Source: Candidatus Skiveiella danica
Lineage (GTDB): Bacteria > Pseudomonadota > Gammaproteobacteria > Burkholderiales > Burkholderiaceae_C
DNA length: 64,000 nt
Direction of reading: 5' to 3'
NCBI GenBank assembly: GCA_016721925.1
Contig: JADKHE010000002.1
Span: 310,001 to 374,000, forward strand
Positions 43,608 through 51,769 of this stretch are shown in pieces. The notes under the pieces are model-generated. The model ran no database searches, was not told the DNA's origin, and worked only from the letters and a program-made list of their open reading frames with translations. Every line of letters begins with the position of its first letter. Positions within the stretch are counted from its first letter, which is position 1. Both the position numbers and the translations under genes were made by a program.

Positions 43608-43662
43608 ACGCCCGGCGTGCCGGGCGGGAGTGTTTGACCATCAAGGCGAGGGGAGGCCACGC

Positions 43663-45150
43663 ATGAACACATCCACTTGGATCGGCCGCAACATGTCCAA
43701 GCTGCTTCCGGAACCAAAACCTGGATCAGAACCCGCCATTCCCAGCGTGGAAGGGTCGTCGCATGCTATTGAAAAGGGAGTCTCCGCCTCGGCCGGCGCC
43801 ACCCCTGGCGTGCGCTCCACCCGGGAGCGCCTGTCGGCGACGCTGCGCCGCCAGGAGGAGGCCCTGTCGCCACGCGTGCTGCGGCGCACCCTGGAGGAGT
43901 TGAAGGCCATCGTGGATCCGCGGGTCAGCGAGGTCGAGGGTGGGCGACGCGCCCAGGGCGTGGCGCTCTGGTATGCCAGTGCCACCGAAGCGCAGCGGCG
44001 CGACATGTGGCTGCTGATGAGCGAGCAGTTCGTGGCCGATGCGCAGAAGGTGCGGCAGGCGCAGGCGCAGTTCGCCGCGGCGGTCGGCACGCCGGACGAG
44101 GCCGCCGCCGAAGTGCAATACCGCCGTGCGACGGTGTCGCCACGGCGGCGCCTGCTGCAACGCTTCAGCGTGTTTGACGGCGGCATCCGCTTTCTGGTGG
44201 ACCTGCGCGCCGAGATGCTGCCGTACCTGAAAACGGACCGGCGGCTGCAGGCGCTGGATGTCGAGATGGAATACATGTTTTCCACCTGGTTCGACGTGGG
44301 CTTCCTGGACCTGCGCCGCATCAGCTGGGATTCACCCGCATCGCTGATCGAAAAGCTTATCAAGTACGAGGCGGTGCACGACATCCGCAGCTGGGCCGAC
44401 GTGAAGAACCGTCTTGATGCGGATCGCCGCTGTTACGGCTTCTTCCATCCGCGTCTGCCGGACGAGCCCCTGATCTTCGTCGAGGTCGCGTTCACGACAG
44501 CGATCGCCGACAGCATCACGCCACTGTTGGATGAGGCGGCCGCGCCGGCGGACCCGGCTCGTTCCAGCACCGCCATTTTCTATTCCATCAGCAACACCCA
44601 GCCCGGCTTGAAAGGGGTGAGCTTTGGCGACTCGCTGATCAAGCGCGTGGTCGAGACGTTGCGCACCGAGTTCCCGCGCCTGAAGGTCTTTGCCACGCTG
44701 TCGCCGATGCCCGGCTTCCGGGCCTGGCTGAGCCGCCACGCGGACCGGCTGCTCCAGCTCACGCCGGTGAAGGCCCGCGACGAGCTGGCCCGCTCGCTCG
44801 GCGCGCAGCCGCTTACGGCGCTGGCCGTGCTGGCAGCGCTCGAATCGGTGCCGGCGCTGGAGCCCAAGTCCCCGCTGCGCCACTGGCTGCTGCAATGTGG
44901 GGCGCAGTACCTGGGCCGTGAGATGGCCGATGGCAAGCCGCTGGATGCGGTGGCGCGCTTTCACCTGGGCAACGGAGCGCGGGTGGAGCGACTCAACTGG
45001 GCGGCTGATCCGTCGGCGAAGGGGATCCGGCAGTCCTGTGGCTTGATGGTCAATTACCTCTACGATCTGGGGCGGCTGGATCGGCATCGGACCCAGCTCG
45101 CGCAGGGCAGAATCCCGGTGTCCAGCGCCACCGCCGCCTTGTTTTTCTGA
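43663..45150 (+). CDS. Malonyl-CoA decarboxylase
   Basis: 495-residue enzyme converting malonyl-CoA to acetyl-CoA and CO2. An N-terminal helical domain (about 60-200) is followed by a GNAT-like catalytic domain with HPRLPDEPLIFVEVAFT, SSTAIFYSISNTQPGLKGVSFG and the FHLGNGARVERLNW region. ATG 43663 has a GAGGGGAGG ribosome-binding site. Residues about 19-40 are encoded by a dispersed-element copy (PSVEGSSHAIEKGVS), ahead of the conserved domain. Equivalent to MatA of malonate operons. Confidence 0.9.
   Translation: MNTSTWIGRNMSKLLPEPKPGSEPAIPSVEGSSHAIEKGVSASAGATPGVRSTRERLSATLRRQEEALSPRVLRRTLEELKAIVDPRVSEVEGGRRAQGVALWYASATEAQRRDMWLLMSEQFVADAQKVRQAQAQFAAAVGTPDEAAAEVQYRRATVSPRRRLLQRFSVFDGGIRFLVDLRAEMLPYLKTDRRLQALDVEMEYMFSTWFDVGFLDLRRISWDSPASLIEKLIKYEAVHDIRSWADVKNRLDADRRCYGFFHPRLPDEPLIFVEVAFTTAIADSITPLLDEAAAPADPARSSTAIFYSISNTQPGLKGVSFGDSLIKRVVETLRTEFPRLKVFATLSPMPGFRAWLSRHADRLLQLTPVKARDELARSLGAQPLTALAVLAALESVPALEPKSPLRHWLLQCGAQYLGREMADGKPLDAVARFHLGNGARVERLNWAADPSAKGIRQSCGLMVNYLYDLGRLDRHRTQLAQGRIPVSSATAALFF
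43718..43784 (+). repeat. Dispersed element copy 10, within malonyl-CoA decarboxylase
   Basis: Core CCCAGC (43741) - GGGTCG in register - GCTAT (43765), then TGAAAAGGGAGTCTC. In-frame translation PSVEGSSHAIEKGVS parallels the peptides of the adaptor and hydratase copies. Confidence 0.7.
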
Positions 45151-45182
45151 TTTCTGCGTTCGATAACAAACTGGAGACACCC

Positions 45183-46175
45183 ATGAACCCATCGATCCAA
45201 CGGCGCACCGTGCTGCGCGCAGCCTTGGCCACCGCAGCCGCCGGTGCCTGGCAGGCCCCAACCCATGCCCAGACGACCTGGCCGGCCAAGGCCGTGACCT
45301 TGATCGTGCCGTTTCCCGCTGGTGGCGGCACCGATGCGTTCGCCCGTCCCATGGCGGCGCAGTTCGCGCGGCTGACCGGCAAGCAACTGATCATCGACAA
45401 CCGGGGTGGTGCCGGCGGTACGCTGGGTGCCGGCATTGCTGCCAAGGCCGCACCGGACGGTTACACACTGTTCATGGGTGCGGTGCACCACGCCATTGCA
45501 CCGGCGATGTACCCCAAGCTGGACTACGACCTGGAGAAGGATTTCGTGCCGCTGATCCTCGTGGCCAGCGTGCCGCAGGTGCTGGTGGTGAATCCCAAGA
45601 AGGTCACCGCGGCGAACTTCAAGGAGTTCCTGGCTTACGTCAAGGCACATCCCGGCAAGCTGAACTATGCATCGGCCGGTGGCGGCACCTCGCACCATCT
45701 GGCGGGCGAACTGTTCAAGCAGCAGACGAACACCTTCATCACCCACATTCCCTACCGCGGGGCAGGCCCGGCGTTGCAGGACCTGATCGCCGGCAACGTC
45801 GACATGATGTTCGACGGCCTGGGTTCCTCGGCCAACCACATCAAGGGCGGACGAATCAAGGCGCTGATGGTGTCCGGCAACAAGCGCAGTCCCGCCTTTC
45901 CCGATGTCCCTTGTGCCGCGGAGCTGGGCTTGCCGGAGTACACCGTCACGACCTGGTACGGGATCTGGGCGCCGAAAGGCACTCCCGCCGATATCCAGGC
46001 CCGGGCCATCGAGGAGATCCGCAGGGCCTGCACCACCGACGAGGCGAAAGCGGTCTGGGCCAGCCAGGGCGCTGACTTCCCCAACCTGACGGGCGCGCAG
46101 TTCGGTGCGTTCGTCAATGGCGAAATCCGCAAGTGGGCGCTGGTGGTCAAGGCCTCGGGCGCCAAGCTGGACTGA
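45183..46175 (+). CDS. Bug/TctC-type periplasmic substrate-binding protein
   Basis: 330-residue solute receptor of the tripartite tricarboxylate transporter family. N-terminal signal peptide with RRTVLRAALATAAA, cleavage near THAQ; mature start TTWPAKAVTLIVPFPAGGGTDAFAR and NRGGAGGTLGAGIAAKA are hallmark Bug loops. No TctA/TctB membrane genes accompany it, as is usual for Bug proteins. Embedded in the malonate operon, it may bind malonate or another dicarboxylate; this is inferred. Confidence 0.87.
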   Translation: MNPSIQRRTVLRAALATAAAGAWQAPTHAQTTWPAKAVTLIVPFPAGGGTDAFARPMAAQFARLTGKQLIIDNRGGAGGTLGAGIAAKAAPDGYTLFMGAVHHAIAPAMYPKLDYDLEKDFVPLILVASVPQVLVVNPKKVTAANFKEFLAYVKAHPGKLNYASAGGGTSHHLAGELFKQQTNTFITHIPYRGAGPALQDLIAGNVDMMFDGLGSSANHIKGGRIKALMVSGNKRSPAFPDVPCAAELGLPEYTVTTWYGIWAPKGTPADIQARAIEEIRRACTTDEAKAVWASQGADFPNLTGAQFGAFVNGEIRKWALVVKASGAKLD

Positions 46176-46176
46176 C

Positions 46177-46968
46177 ATGGCGGGGCAGGTCCGGATTGCG
46201 GCGGATGGCGGCATCTCCCGCGTCACACTGAGCCACGCCGGCAAGCTCAATGCCATGTCGCGCGCCATGTGGCGCGAGCTCAGGAGCGTGTTCGAGGGCA
46301 TCCAGCAAGACGCGAGCATTCGTTGCGTGATCGTCGAGGGCGAGGGCGGGCATTTCTGCGCCGGGGGCGACATCGCCGAGTACCCGGCGTTTCGCTTCAG
46401 CGAGCAGGGCTTGCGCGACTTTCATGAAGACGATGTCTGGGGCGGACTCGACGCCATGCTGTGCTGCGACGTGCCCCTCGTGGCGCAGATCGAGGGCAAC
46501 TGCATGGGCGCCGGCGTGGAAATTGCCAGTTGCTGTGACATCCGGGTGGCCGGCGCATCGGCGAAGTTCGGTGCACCGATTGCCCGCCTCGGCTTTCCGA
46601 TGGCGCCGCGCGAGGCGAAACTGGTCAGCGAGGCGCTCGGCGGGCTGACGGCGCGCGAAATGCTGCTGGAAGCAGCGGTGCTGGATGCGCCGACGCTGCT
46701 GCTGCGCGGGTTCCTGAATGGCGTGCTGACCGATGCCGACGTGGCCGGGGAGGCCCTCGCGCGTGCGCGGCGCATCGCCGCGCTGGCCCCGCAGGCCGCG
46801 CGCCTGAACAAACAGACGTTTCGAACCTTGAATCAGCTGAATCCCAGCGTCTCTGGGTCATCGGATGCTATGGAATCCGTAGTCAATTCCGCTTATGCCT
46901 ATGCAGACAGCGCGGAGCACCGCGAGGGCATTGCCGCTTTTCTGGGCAAGCGCAAGCCCGTTTTCTGA
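46177..46968 (+). CDS. Enoyl-CoA hydratase/isomerase family protein
   Basis: 263-residue crotonase-fold protein. Oxyanion-hole segments GHFCAGGDIAEY (near residue 65) and EGNCMGAGVEIASCCDIRVAG (near residue 108) are clear; the second usual acid position falls in APIARLGFPMAP. The gene starts 1 bp after the Bug gene stop and is followed by the malonyl-CoA synthetase after 19 bp. Its role in malonate metabolism is unclear; it may act on a substituted malonyl- or acyl-CoA. Residues about 217-237 come from a dispersed-element copy. Confidence 0.82.
   Translation: MAGQVRIAADGGISRVTLSHAGKLNAMSRAMWRELRSVFEGIQQDASIRCVIVEGEGGHFCAGGDIAEYPAFRFSEQGLRDFHEDDVWGGLDAMLCCDVPLVAQIEGNCMGAGVEIASCCDIRVAGASAKFGAPIARLGFPMAPREAKLVSEALGGLTAREMLLEAAVLDAPTLLLRGFLNGVLTDADVAGEALARARRIAALAPQAARLNKQTFRTLNQLNPSVSGSSDAMESVVNSAYAYADSAEHREGIAAFLGKRKPVF
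46828..46888 (+). repeat. Dispersed element copy 11, within the enoyl-CoA hydratase gene
   Basis: Core CCCAGC (46843) - GGGTCAT in register - GCTAT (46867). It is translated as NPSVSGSSDAMESVVNS near the C-terminus. Confidence 0.7.
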
Positions 46969-46987
46969 ACCCACAACCCGATCGAAC

Positions 46988-48562
46988 ATGAGCAACCTGA
47001 ACCTTTTTTCCGCGCTGCGCGCCGCGTTCCCCGCGGACCTGGACGCCATTGCCGTCGAAACCGCCGATGCCGGCGGGCCCGGGCTGTGTTATTCGTGGCG
47101 CGACCTTGACCGCGCGACGGCCATGATGGCCAACATGCTCGCTTCGCTGGAACTGCCCGAGGGCAGCCGGGTGGCGGTGCAAGTCGAAAAATCGGTCGAA
47201 GCCATGCTGCTGTACCTGGCCACGCTGCGCGCAGGCTATGTGTTCCTGCCGTTGAATACGGCTTACCAGAGCGCCGAAATCGAGTATTTCATCGGCAATG
47301 CCGAGCCCGCCGTCGTGATTTGCAGCCCGAAAAATTTTGGCTGGGTCAGCCAGATCGCCTTCACGGCGGGCACGAAACACGTGTTCACCTTGGGCGACGA
47401 TCGCACCGGCAGCCTGCTGGAGCGCGCGGCCCACTGCAGCGATCTCCACACCCCGGCTGTCAAGGACAACGACGACCTGGCTGCCATCCTCTACACCAGT
47501 GGTACCACCGGGCGCAGCAAAGGCGCGATGCTGACGCACGGCAACATGCGGTCCAACGCCGTGGTGCTGAAGGACTACTGGGGCTGGACGGGTACCGGAG
47601 GGCCTGACGGCCGGGGCGACGTGCTCATCCACGCGCTGCCGATCTTCCACGTGCATGGCCTGTTCGTGGCCATTCATGCGGCGCTGCTCAATGGCAGCAA
47701 GATGATCTGGCTGAACCGTTTCGACCCCAGGACCGTCATCTCGCGCATGCGCGAGGCCACCGTGTTCATGGGCGTGCCCACGCTGTACGTGCGCATGCTC
47801 GCCGAGCCAGCCCTCACGCGAGAAGCCGCGCAGGGGATGCGCCTGTTCATCTCGGGCTCGGCGCCGCTGCTGATCGAGACCTTCACCGAATGGCAGCAAC
47901 GCACCGGCCACACCATCCTGGAACGTTACGGCATGAGCGAGACCATCATGCTCACGTCGAACCCCTGCCATGCTGATGCGCGCTACAGCGGTCAGACCGA
48001 GCGCCGCGGCGGCACCGTGGGTTTTCCGCTGCCGGGCGTGAGCCTTCGGGTGCAGGACGACGCGGGTCAACCGGTGCCGCTGGGCGAGATCGGCGGCATC
48101 CAGGTCAAGGGGCCGAACGTGTTCGGCGGTTACTGGCGCATGCCGGAGAAGACGGCCGAGGAGTTCACGGCCGATGGCTTCTTCAAGACCGGCGACGTCG
48201 GCAGGATCGATGAGCGCGGCTATGTGACCATCGTGGGCCGTAGCAAAGACCTGATCATTTCAGGCGGCTACAACGTCTATCCGGCCGAGATCGAGGGCTA
48301 CATCAACGAATTGCCCGGCGTGGCCGAGAGTGCCCTGGTCGGGGTGCCGCACCCGGACTTCGGAGAAGTGGGGGTTGCGGTGATGATTGCCAAACCCGGT
48401 GCCACGGTCCAGCCCGAAGCCGTCATTGCCGAACTGAAAGCCAAACTGGCCAATTTCAAGATTCCCAAGCGCTGCTTTGTCGTGTCGGAGTTGCCACGCA
48501 ACACCATGGGCAAAGTGCAGAAGAACCTTTTGCGGGACCAGTACGCGAAGCTGTTCACCTGA
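46988..48562 (+). CDS. matB: Malonyl-CoA synthetase
   Basis: 524-residue AMP-forming acyl-CoA ligase activating malonate to malonyl-CoA. Adenylate motif LYTSGTTGRSKGAMLTHGN, LPIFHVHGLFVAIHAAL, YGMSETIMLTSNP, and the hinge GRSKDLIISGGYNVYPAEIE; the C-terminal Lys is in NTMGKVQKNLLR. HVHGLF and the RYGMSET context are typical of MatB. With the decarboxylase it completes malonate to acetyl-CoA. ATG 46988 is the family N-terminus; a longer upstream frame overlaps the hydratase. Confidence 0.88.
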   Translation: MSNLNLFSALRAAFPADLDAIAVETADAGGPGLCYSWRDLDRATAMMANMLASLELPEGSRVAVQVEKSVEAMLLYLATLRAGYVFLPLNTAYQSAEIEYFIGNAEPAVVICSPKNFGWVSQIAFTAGTKHVFTLGDDRTGSLLERAAHCSDLHTPAVKDNDDLAAILYTSGTTGRSKGAMLTHGNMRSNAVVLKDYWGWTGTGGPDGRGDVLIHALPIFHVHGLFVAIHAALLNGSKMIWLNRFDPRTVISRMREATVFMGVPTLYVRMLAEPALTREAAQGMRLFISGSAPLLIETFTEWQQRTGHTILERYGMSETIMLTSNPCHADARYSGQTERRGGTVGFPLPGVSLRVQDDAGQPVPLGEIGGIQVKGPNVFGGYWRMPEKTAEEFTADGFFKTGDVGRIDERGYVTIVGRSKDLIISGGYNVYPAEIEGYINELPGVAESALVGVPHPDFGEVGVAVMIAKPGATVQPEAVIAELKAKLANFKIPKRCFVVSELPRNTMGKVQKNLLRDQYAKLFT

Positions 48563-48630
48563 TCTTCGCCGCGCGACGCGCCCAACCATAGAGATCAAGG
48601 GCATGCCGCTCGGTTTTTAGAAGCTGAAGA

Positions 48631-48660
48631 CGGCTGTTCCGCTATGGAACGGCCGATTTT
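48631..48660. terminator. Terminator of the malonate operon
   Basis: 10-bp stem CGGCTGTTCC / GGAACGGCCG (one G-U pair), loop GCTAT, then ATTTT. It lies between the convergent matB and Usp genes. Confidence 0.75.
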
Positions 48661-48671
48661 CCTGGGCAGTT

Positions 48672-49115
48672 TCAGCGCAGAACCAGCACCGGCACATGCG
48701 AATGGGTCAGCACGTGCTGGGTTTCGCTGCCCAGCAGCAGGCGCTTGATGCCTTTGCGGCCGTGCGAGGCCATCACGATCAGATCGACCTTGTACTTGGT
48801 GGCGGCGGAAATCAGCGCGTCCGACACGAGGTCCGACTTGACCGTCAAGGCCTTGACGGCCACGCCCTTTGTGGCGGCGGTCTTCTTGACCGCTTCGACA
48901 ACGGCCTGACCGTCCTCGGCCCACTGCTTCTCGACTCGCTTCACATCTTCAACGGATAGGGGAATGGAGCCTTCAAAATAGCTCTGCGGATAGCGGGGAA
49001 CCACCTTGATGGCGATCAGTTCGGCGCCGCACAAGGCAGCCAGCGAGATCGCCGAGTTGACGGCCTTCTTGGAGAGGGTGGATCCGTCGGTGGCGACGAG
49101 GATGCGTGCATACAT
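48672..49115 (-). CDS. Universal stress protein (UspA family)
   Basis: 147-residue single-domain Usp. The ATP-binding signature G-2x-G-9x-G-S/T is visible as GRKGIKRLLLGSET near residues 120-133; the N-terminus MYARILVATDGS carries the first Asp. Divergent from ccoI, with an FNR box in the shared 103-bp region, which suggests oxygen-limited induction as known for several Usp genes. Confidence 0.9.
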   Translation of the reverse strand: MYARILVATDGSTLSKKAVNSAISLAALCGAELIAIKVVPRYPQSYFEGSIPLSVEDVKRVEKQWAEDGQAVVEAVKKTAATKGVAVKALTVKSDLVSDALISAATKYKVDLIVMASHGRKGIKRLLLGSETQHVLTHSHVPVLVLR

Positions 49116-49169
49116 GGTGTGCTCCTGGTTGTTTATGGGGTCAGATTACCGCAACTCCGACCACGCGTC

Positions 49170-49183
49170 TTGATTCATATCAA
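49170..49183. promoter_or_regulatory. FNR box between Usp and ccoI
   Basis: TTGAT-TCAT-ATCAA, a perfect match to the FNR/anaerobox consensus. It is 36 bp before the ccoI ATG and 55 bp before the Usp ATG, so it could serve both divergent promoters. Confidence 0.88.
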
Positions 49184-49218
49184 GACATGCGAACGCGTTG
49201 CCGTTAAGCTCCAACCCC

Positions 49219-51561
49219 ATGCTTGCCGCCAGTCCGACGCTGAATCCTCTGCCCGGCTCAGGCGCGCCTGAGGGTGACAGTCCGGTGGCCCGGGTCGAAC
49301 CGGCCGAAAGACTGGTCTTGCTGGACGACCCGCAGGAGTGGTCTGCCTTCAGCCGCCCGGTGGACCAGCGGCCCAGTTGCTGGGAGTCCAGCGTGGTGTT
49401 CGAGGGCATGCATTGTGCAGCCTGCGCCCTGACCATCGAGGATGCCCTGCGCGCGGTTCCCGGGGTCGAGTCGGTGCGGGTCAGCGCGGCCACGCACCGT
49501 GGCCGAATTGTCTGGTCCGACGGGGTGGTCAAGCCATCCGGCTGGATGCAGGCGGCGCGGCGCGCCGGCTATCCGGCCGTGCCCGCGAATGACGCGTTTG
49601 CGAACGACCGCCGCAAGGCCGAATTGCGAAAGGCGGTCTGGCGCATGGGCGTGGCGGGCCTGTGCATGATGCAGGTCATGATGTACGCATGGCCGGCCTA
49701 CGTGGCAGAGGCCGGCGACCTGACGGCAGAAATGGCGCGCCTGCTGCGCTGGGCGTCCTGGGTGCTGACCTTGCCCGTCATGCTGTTTTCCTGCGGCCCT
49801 TTTTTCACCAGCGCATTGCGCGACCTGCGGCAGCGGCAGATCAGCATGGACCTTCCGGTGGCCCTGGGCATGCTGATCACCTTTCTGGTCAGCAGCGCAG
49901 GCACGTTCGAGCCCGACGGGATTTTCGGTGGAGAGGTGTATTTCGACTCGCTGACGATGTTCGTCTTCTTCCTGCTGACCGGGCGCTGGCTCGAGTTGCG
50001 CCTGCGCGACCGCACGGCGGGCGCGCTGGAGGCGCTGATGAACCGGCTACCCGACAGCGTGGAGCGACGGCTGGCCAATGGCGACTTCGAGCGGGTCGCG
50101 GTGCGCCGCATCGTGGCCGGTGACGTGATCCGGGTCCTGCCGGGCGAGGCGTTTCCGGCTGATGGACGGGTGCTGGAGGGTCAGACACTCGCCGATGAAG
50201 CGCTGCTGACGGGTGAATCGCGGCCGGTGCCGCGCGCGCAGGGCGAGGATGTGATTGCCGGCAGCCACAACCTGACCGCTGCCGTGCTCGTGCAGGTCGA
50301 GCGCACCGGGACACAGACCCGCTTTGCGCAGATCGTGGCGCTGATGGACGAGGCATCCAGCACCAAGCCGCAGATCGCGCAACTCGCGGATCGTATGGCC
50401 CGGCCTTTCCTGATCGCCGTGCTGTTGGCAGCCGGCGGTGCCGCCCTGTTCTGGTGGTCACGCGATCCCGGCCACGCACTCATGGTGGCGGTGGCCGTGC
50501 TGGTGGTCACCTGCCCTTGCGCCCTGTCGTTGGCCACTCCGGCTGCGATGCTGGCCAGTGCCGGCGCACTGGCGCGCAGTGGAGTGCTGGTGCGCCGGCT
50601 TCAGGCGCTGGAAACGCTCGCCACCGTCGACACCGTGGTATTCGACAAGACTGGAACGCTGACGCGTGATGCCTTTGCGCTGGCCCGCGTCACGACGCGT
50701 GGTGGTGTGTCACAGGCCGATGCGTTGGCCTGGGCGGGTGCGCTGGCACGCCAATCGCTGCATCCCGTCTCGAGGGCGCTGGTGGCAGCGGGTGGCCAGG
50801 CGGCCACTGCGCCGATGCATGCCGAGGCGGTGCAAGAGGTTGCCGGGCAGGGCCTGCACGGGCGGGTGGTCATGGGCGGCGCGAGTGGCTCCGGCGGCCA
50901 GACGTTCCGGCTGGGCTCCGCCACTTTCTGTGGACTGGCCCGGCCCGCGGCAGATGCGCTGGAAGTCTGTCTGGCGGATGAAGACGGTTGGGTGGCCACG
51001 TTCGAGCTACGCGAGGACTTGCGCGCGGATGCCCGTTCGACGGTCCGCTGGATGGTCGAGCACGGCATCGCGGTGCGCCTGTTGTCTGGTGACGGCGCCA
51101 CGGCAGTAGCCCGGGTGGCCGACGCGGTGGGTATTGAGACGGCGCAAGGCGCCTGCTCACCGCAGGACAAGCTGGCTTTTCTGCGCGAAGCCCAAGGGCA
51201 GGGCCATCAGGTGGCCATGGTGGGCGACGGGCTGAACGACGGGCCGGGCCTGGCGGGTGCCCACGTTTCCTTTGCTTTTGGCAAGGCGGTGCCGCTCGCG
51301 CAGTCCCAGGCAGATTTCGTGGTGATGGGTGATCAGCTGGCTGCGGTGGCCCAGACTGTGCAACTGGCCCGGCGTACGATGCGCATCGTGCGGCAGAACC
51401 TCTGGTGGGCCGCCGGCTACAACGCGGTCTGTGTACCGCTGGCCGTCGTGGGATGGCTGCCCGCTTGGCTGGCGGGTCTGGGCATGGCGCTGAGTTCCCT
51501 GGCGGTGGTCATGAACGCGCTGCGTCTGGCCGGACGGATGGAAACGATGGAAACGAGCTGA
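49219..51561 (+). CDS. ccoI: Heavy-metal P1B-type ATPase for cbb3 assembly, CcoI
   Basis: 780-residue copper-exporting ATPase that supplies Cu to cbb3 oxidase. An N-terminal metal-binding motif GMHCAACALTIE, the transmembrane CPC site VTCPCALSLATP, phosphorylation DKTGTLT and hinge VGDGLNDGPGLA define a Cu+-type P1B pump. ATG 49219 is preferred to an in-frame TTG seven codons earlier. Its stop TGA overlaps the ccoS ATG (ATGA-like TGATG). ccoI and ccoS here precede ccoN rather than follow ccoP. Confidence 0.92.
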   Translation: MLAASPTLNPLPGSGAPEGDSPVARVEPAERLVLLDDPQEWSAFSRPVDQRPSCWESSVVFEGMHCAACALTIEDALRAVPGVESVRVSAATHRGRIVWSDGVVKPSGWMQAARRAGYPAVPANDAFANDRRKAELRKAVWRMGVAGLCMMQVMMYAWPAYVAEAGDLTAEMARLLRWASWVLTLPVMLFSCGPFFTSALRDLRQRQISMDLPVALGMLITFLVSSAGTFEPDGIFGGEVYFDSLTMFVFFLLTGRWLELRLRDRTAGALEALMNRLPDSVERRLANGDFERVAVRRIVAGDVIRVLPGEAFPADGRVLEGQTLADEALLTGESRPVPRAQGEDVIAGSHNLTAAVLVQVERTGTQTRFAQIVALMDEASSTKPQIAQLADRMARPFLIAVLLAAGGAALFWWSRDPGHALMVAVAVLVVTCPCALSLATPAAMLASAGALARSGVLVRRLQALETLATVDTVVFDKTGTLTRDAFALARVTTRGGVSQADALAWAGALARQSLHPVSRALVAAGGQAATAPMHAEAVQEVAGQGLHGRVVMGGASGSGGQTFRLGSATFCGLARPAADALEVCLADEDGWVATFELREDLRADARSTVRWMVEHGIAVRLLSGDGATAVARVADAVGIETAQGACSPQDKLAFLREAQGQGHQVAMVGDGLNDGPGLAGAHVSFAFGKAVPLAQSQADFVVMGDQLAAVAQTVQLARRTMRIVRQNLWWAAGYNAVCVPLAVVGWLPAWLAGLGMALSSLAVVMNALRLAGRMETMETS

Positions 51562-51698
51562 TGGATATCCTGTATTTGTTGATCCCGTTGTCGGTGGTTC
51601 TGGTCTTTTTCATCCTGGGCGGCCTGTGGTGGGCGATATATCGGGGCCAGTTTGAAGATATCGAGGCCGAAGGAGAGCGGATTCTGAAGAACGATTGA
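51561..51698 (+). CDS. ccoS: Cbb3 oxidase maturation protein CcoS
   Basis: 45-residue small membrane protein needed for cofactor insertion into cbb3 oxidase. One transmembrane helix (LLIPLSVVLVFFILGGLWWAI) followed by an acidic tail RGQFEDIEAEGERILKND, the typical CcoS pattern. It overlaps ccoI by one base. The stop codon lies inside the ccoN FNR box. Confidence 0.9.
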   Translation: MDILYLLIPLSVVLVFFILGGLWWAIYRGQFEDIEAEGERILKND

Positions 51699-51708
51699 TA
51701 TTCATCAA
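51695..51708. promoter_or_regulatory. FNR box upstream of ccoN
   Basis: TTGAT-ATTC-ATCAA, perfect consensus, 61 bp before the ccoN ATG, partly within the last ccoS codons. Expected to activate ccoNOQP at low oxygen. Confidence 0.9.
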
Positions 51709-51769
51709 GTCCGTGAAGGTTTCGCTGGGCCACACTCGCCCGAGGTTTTTTTAGGTAAAGGTGCTGTAA

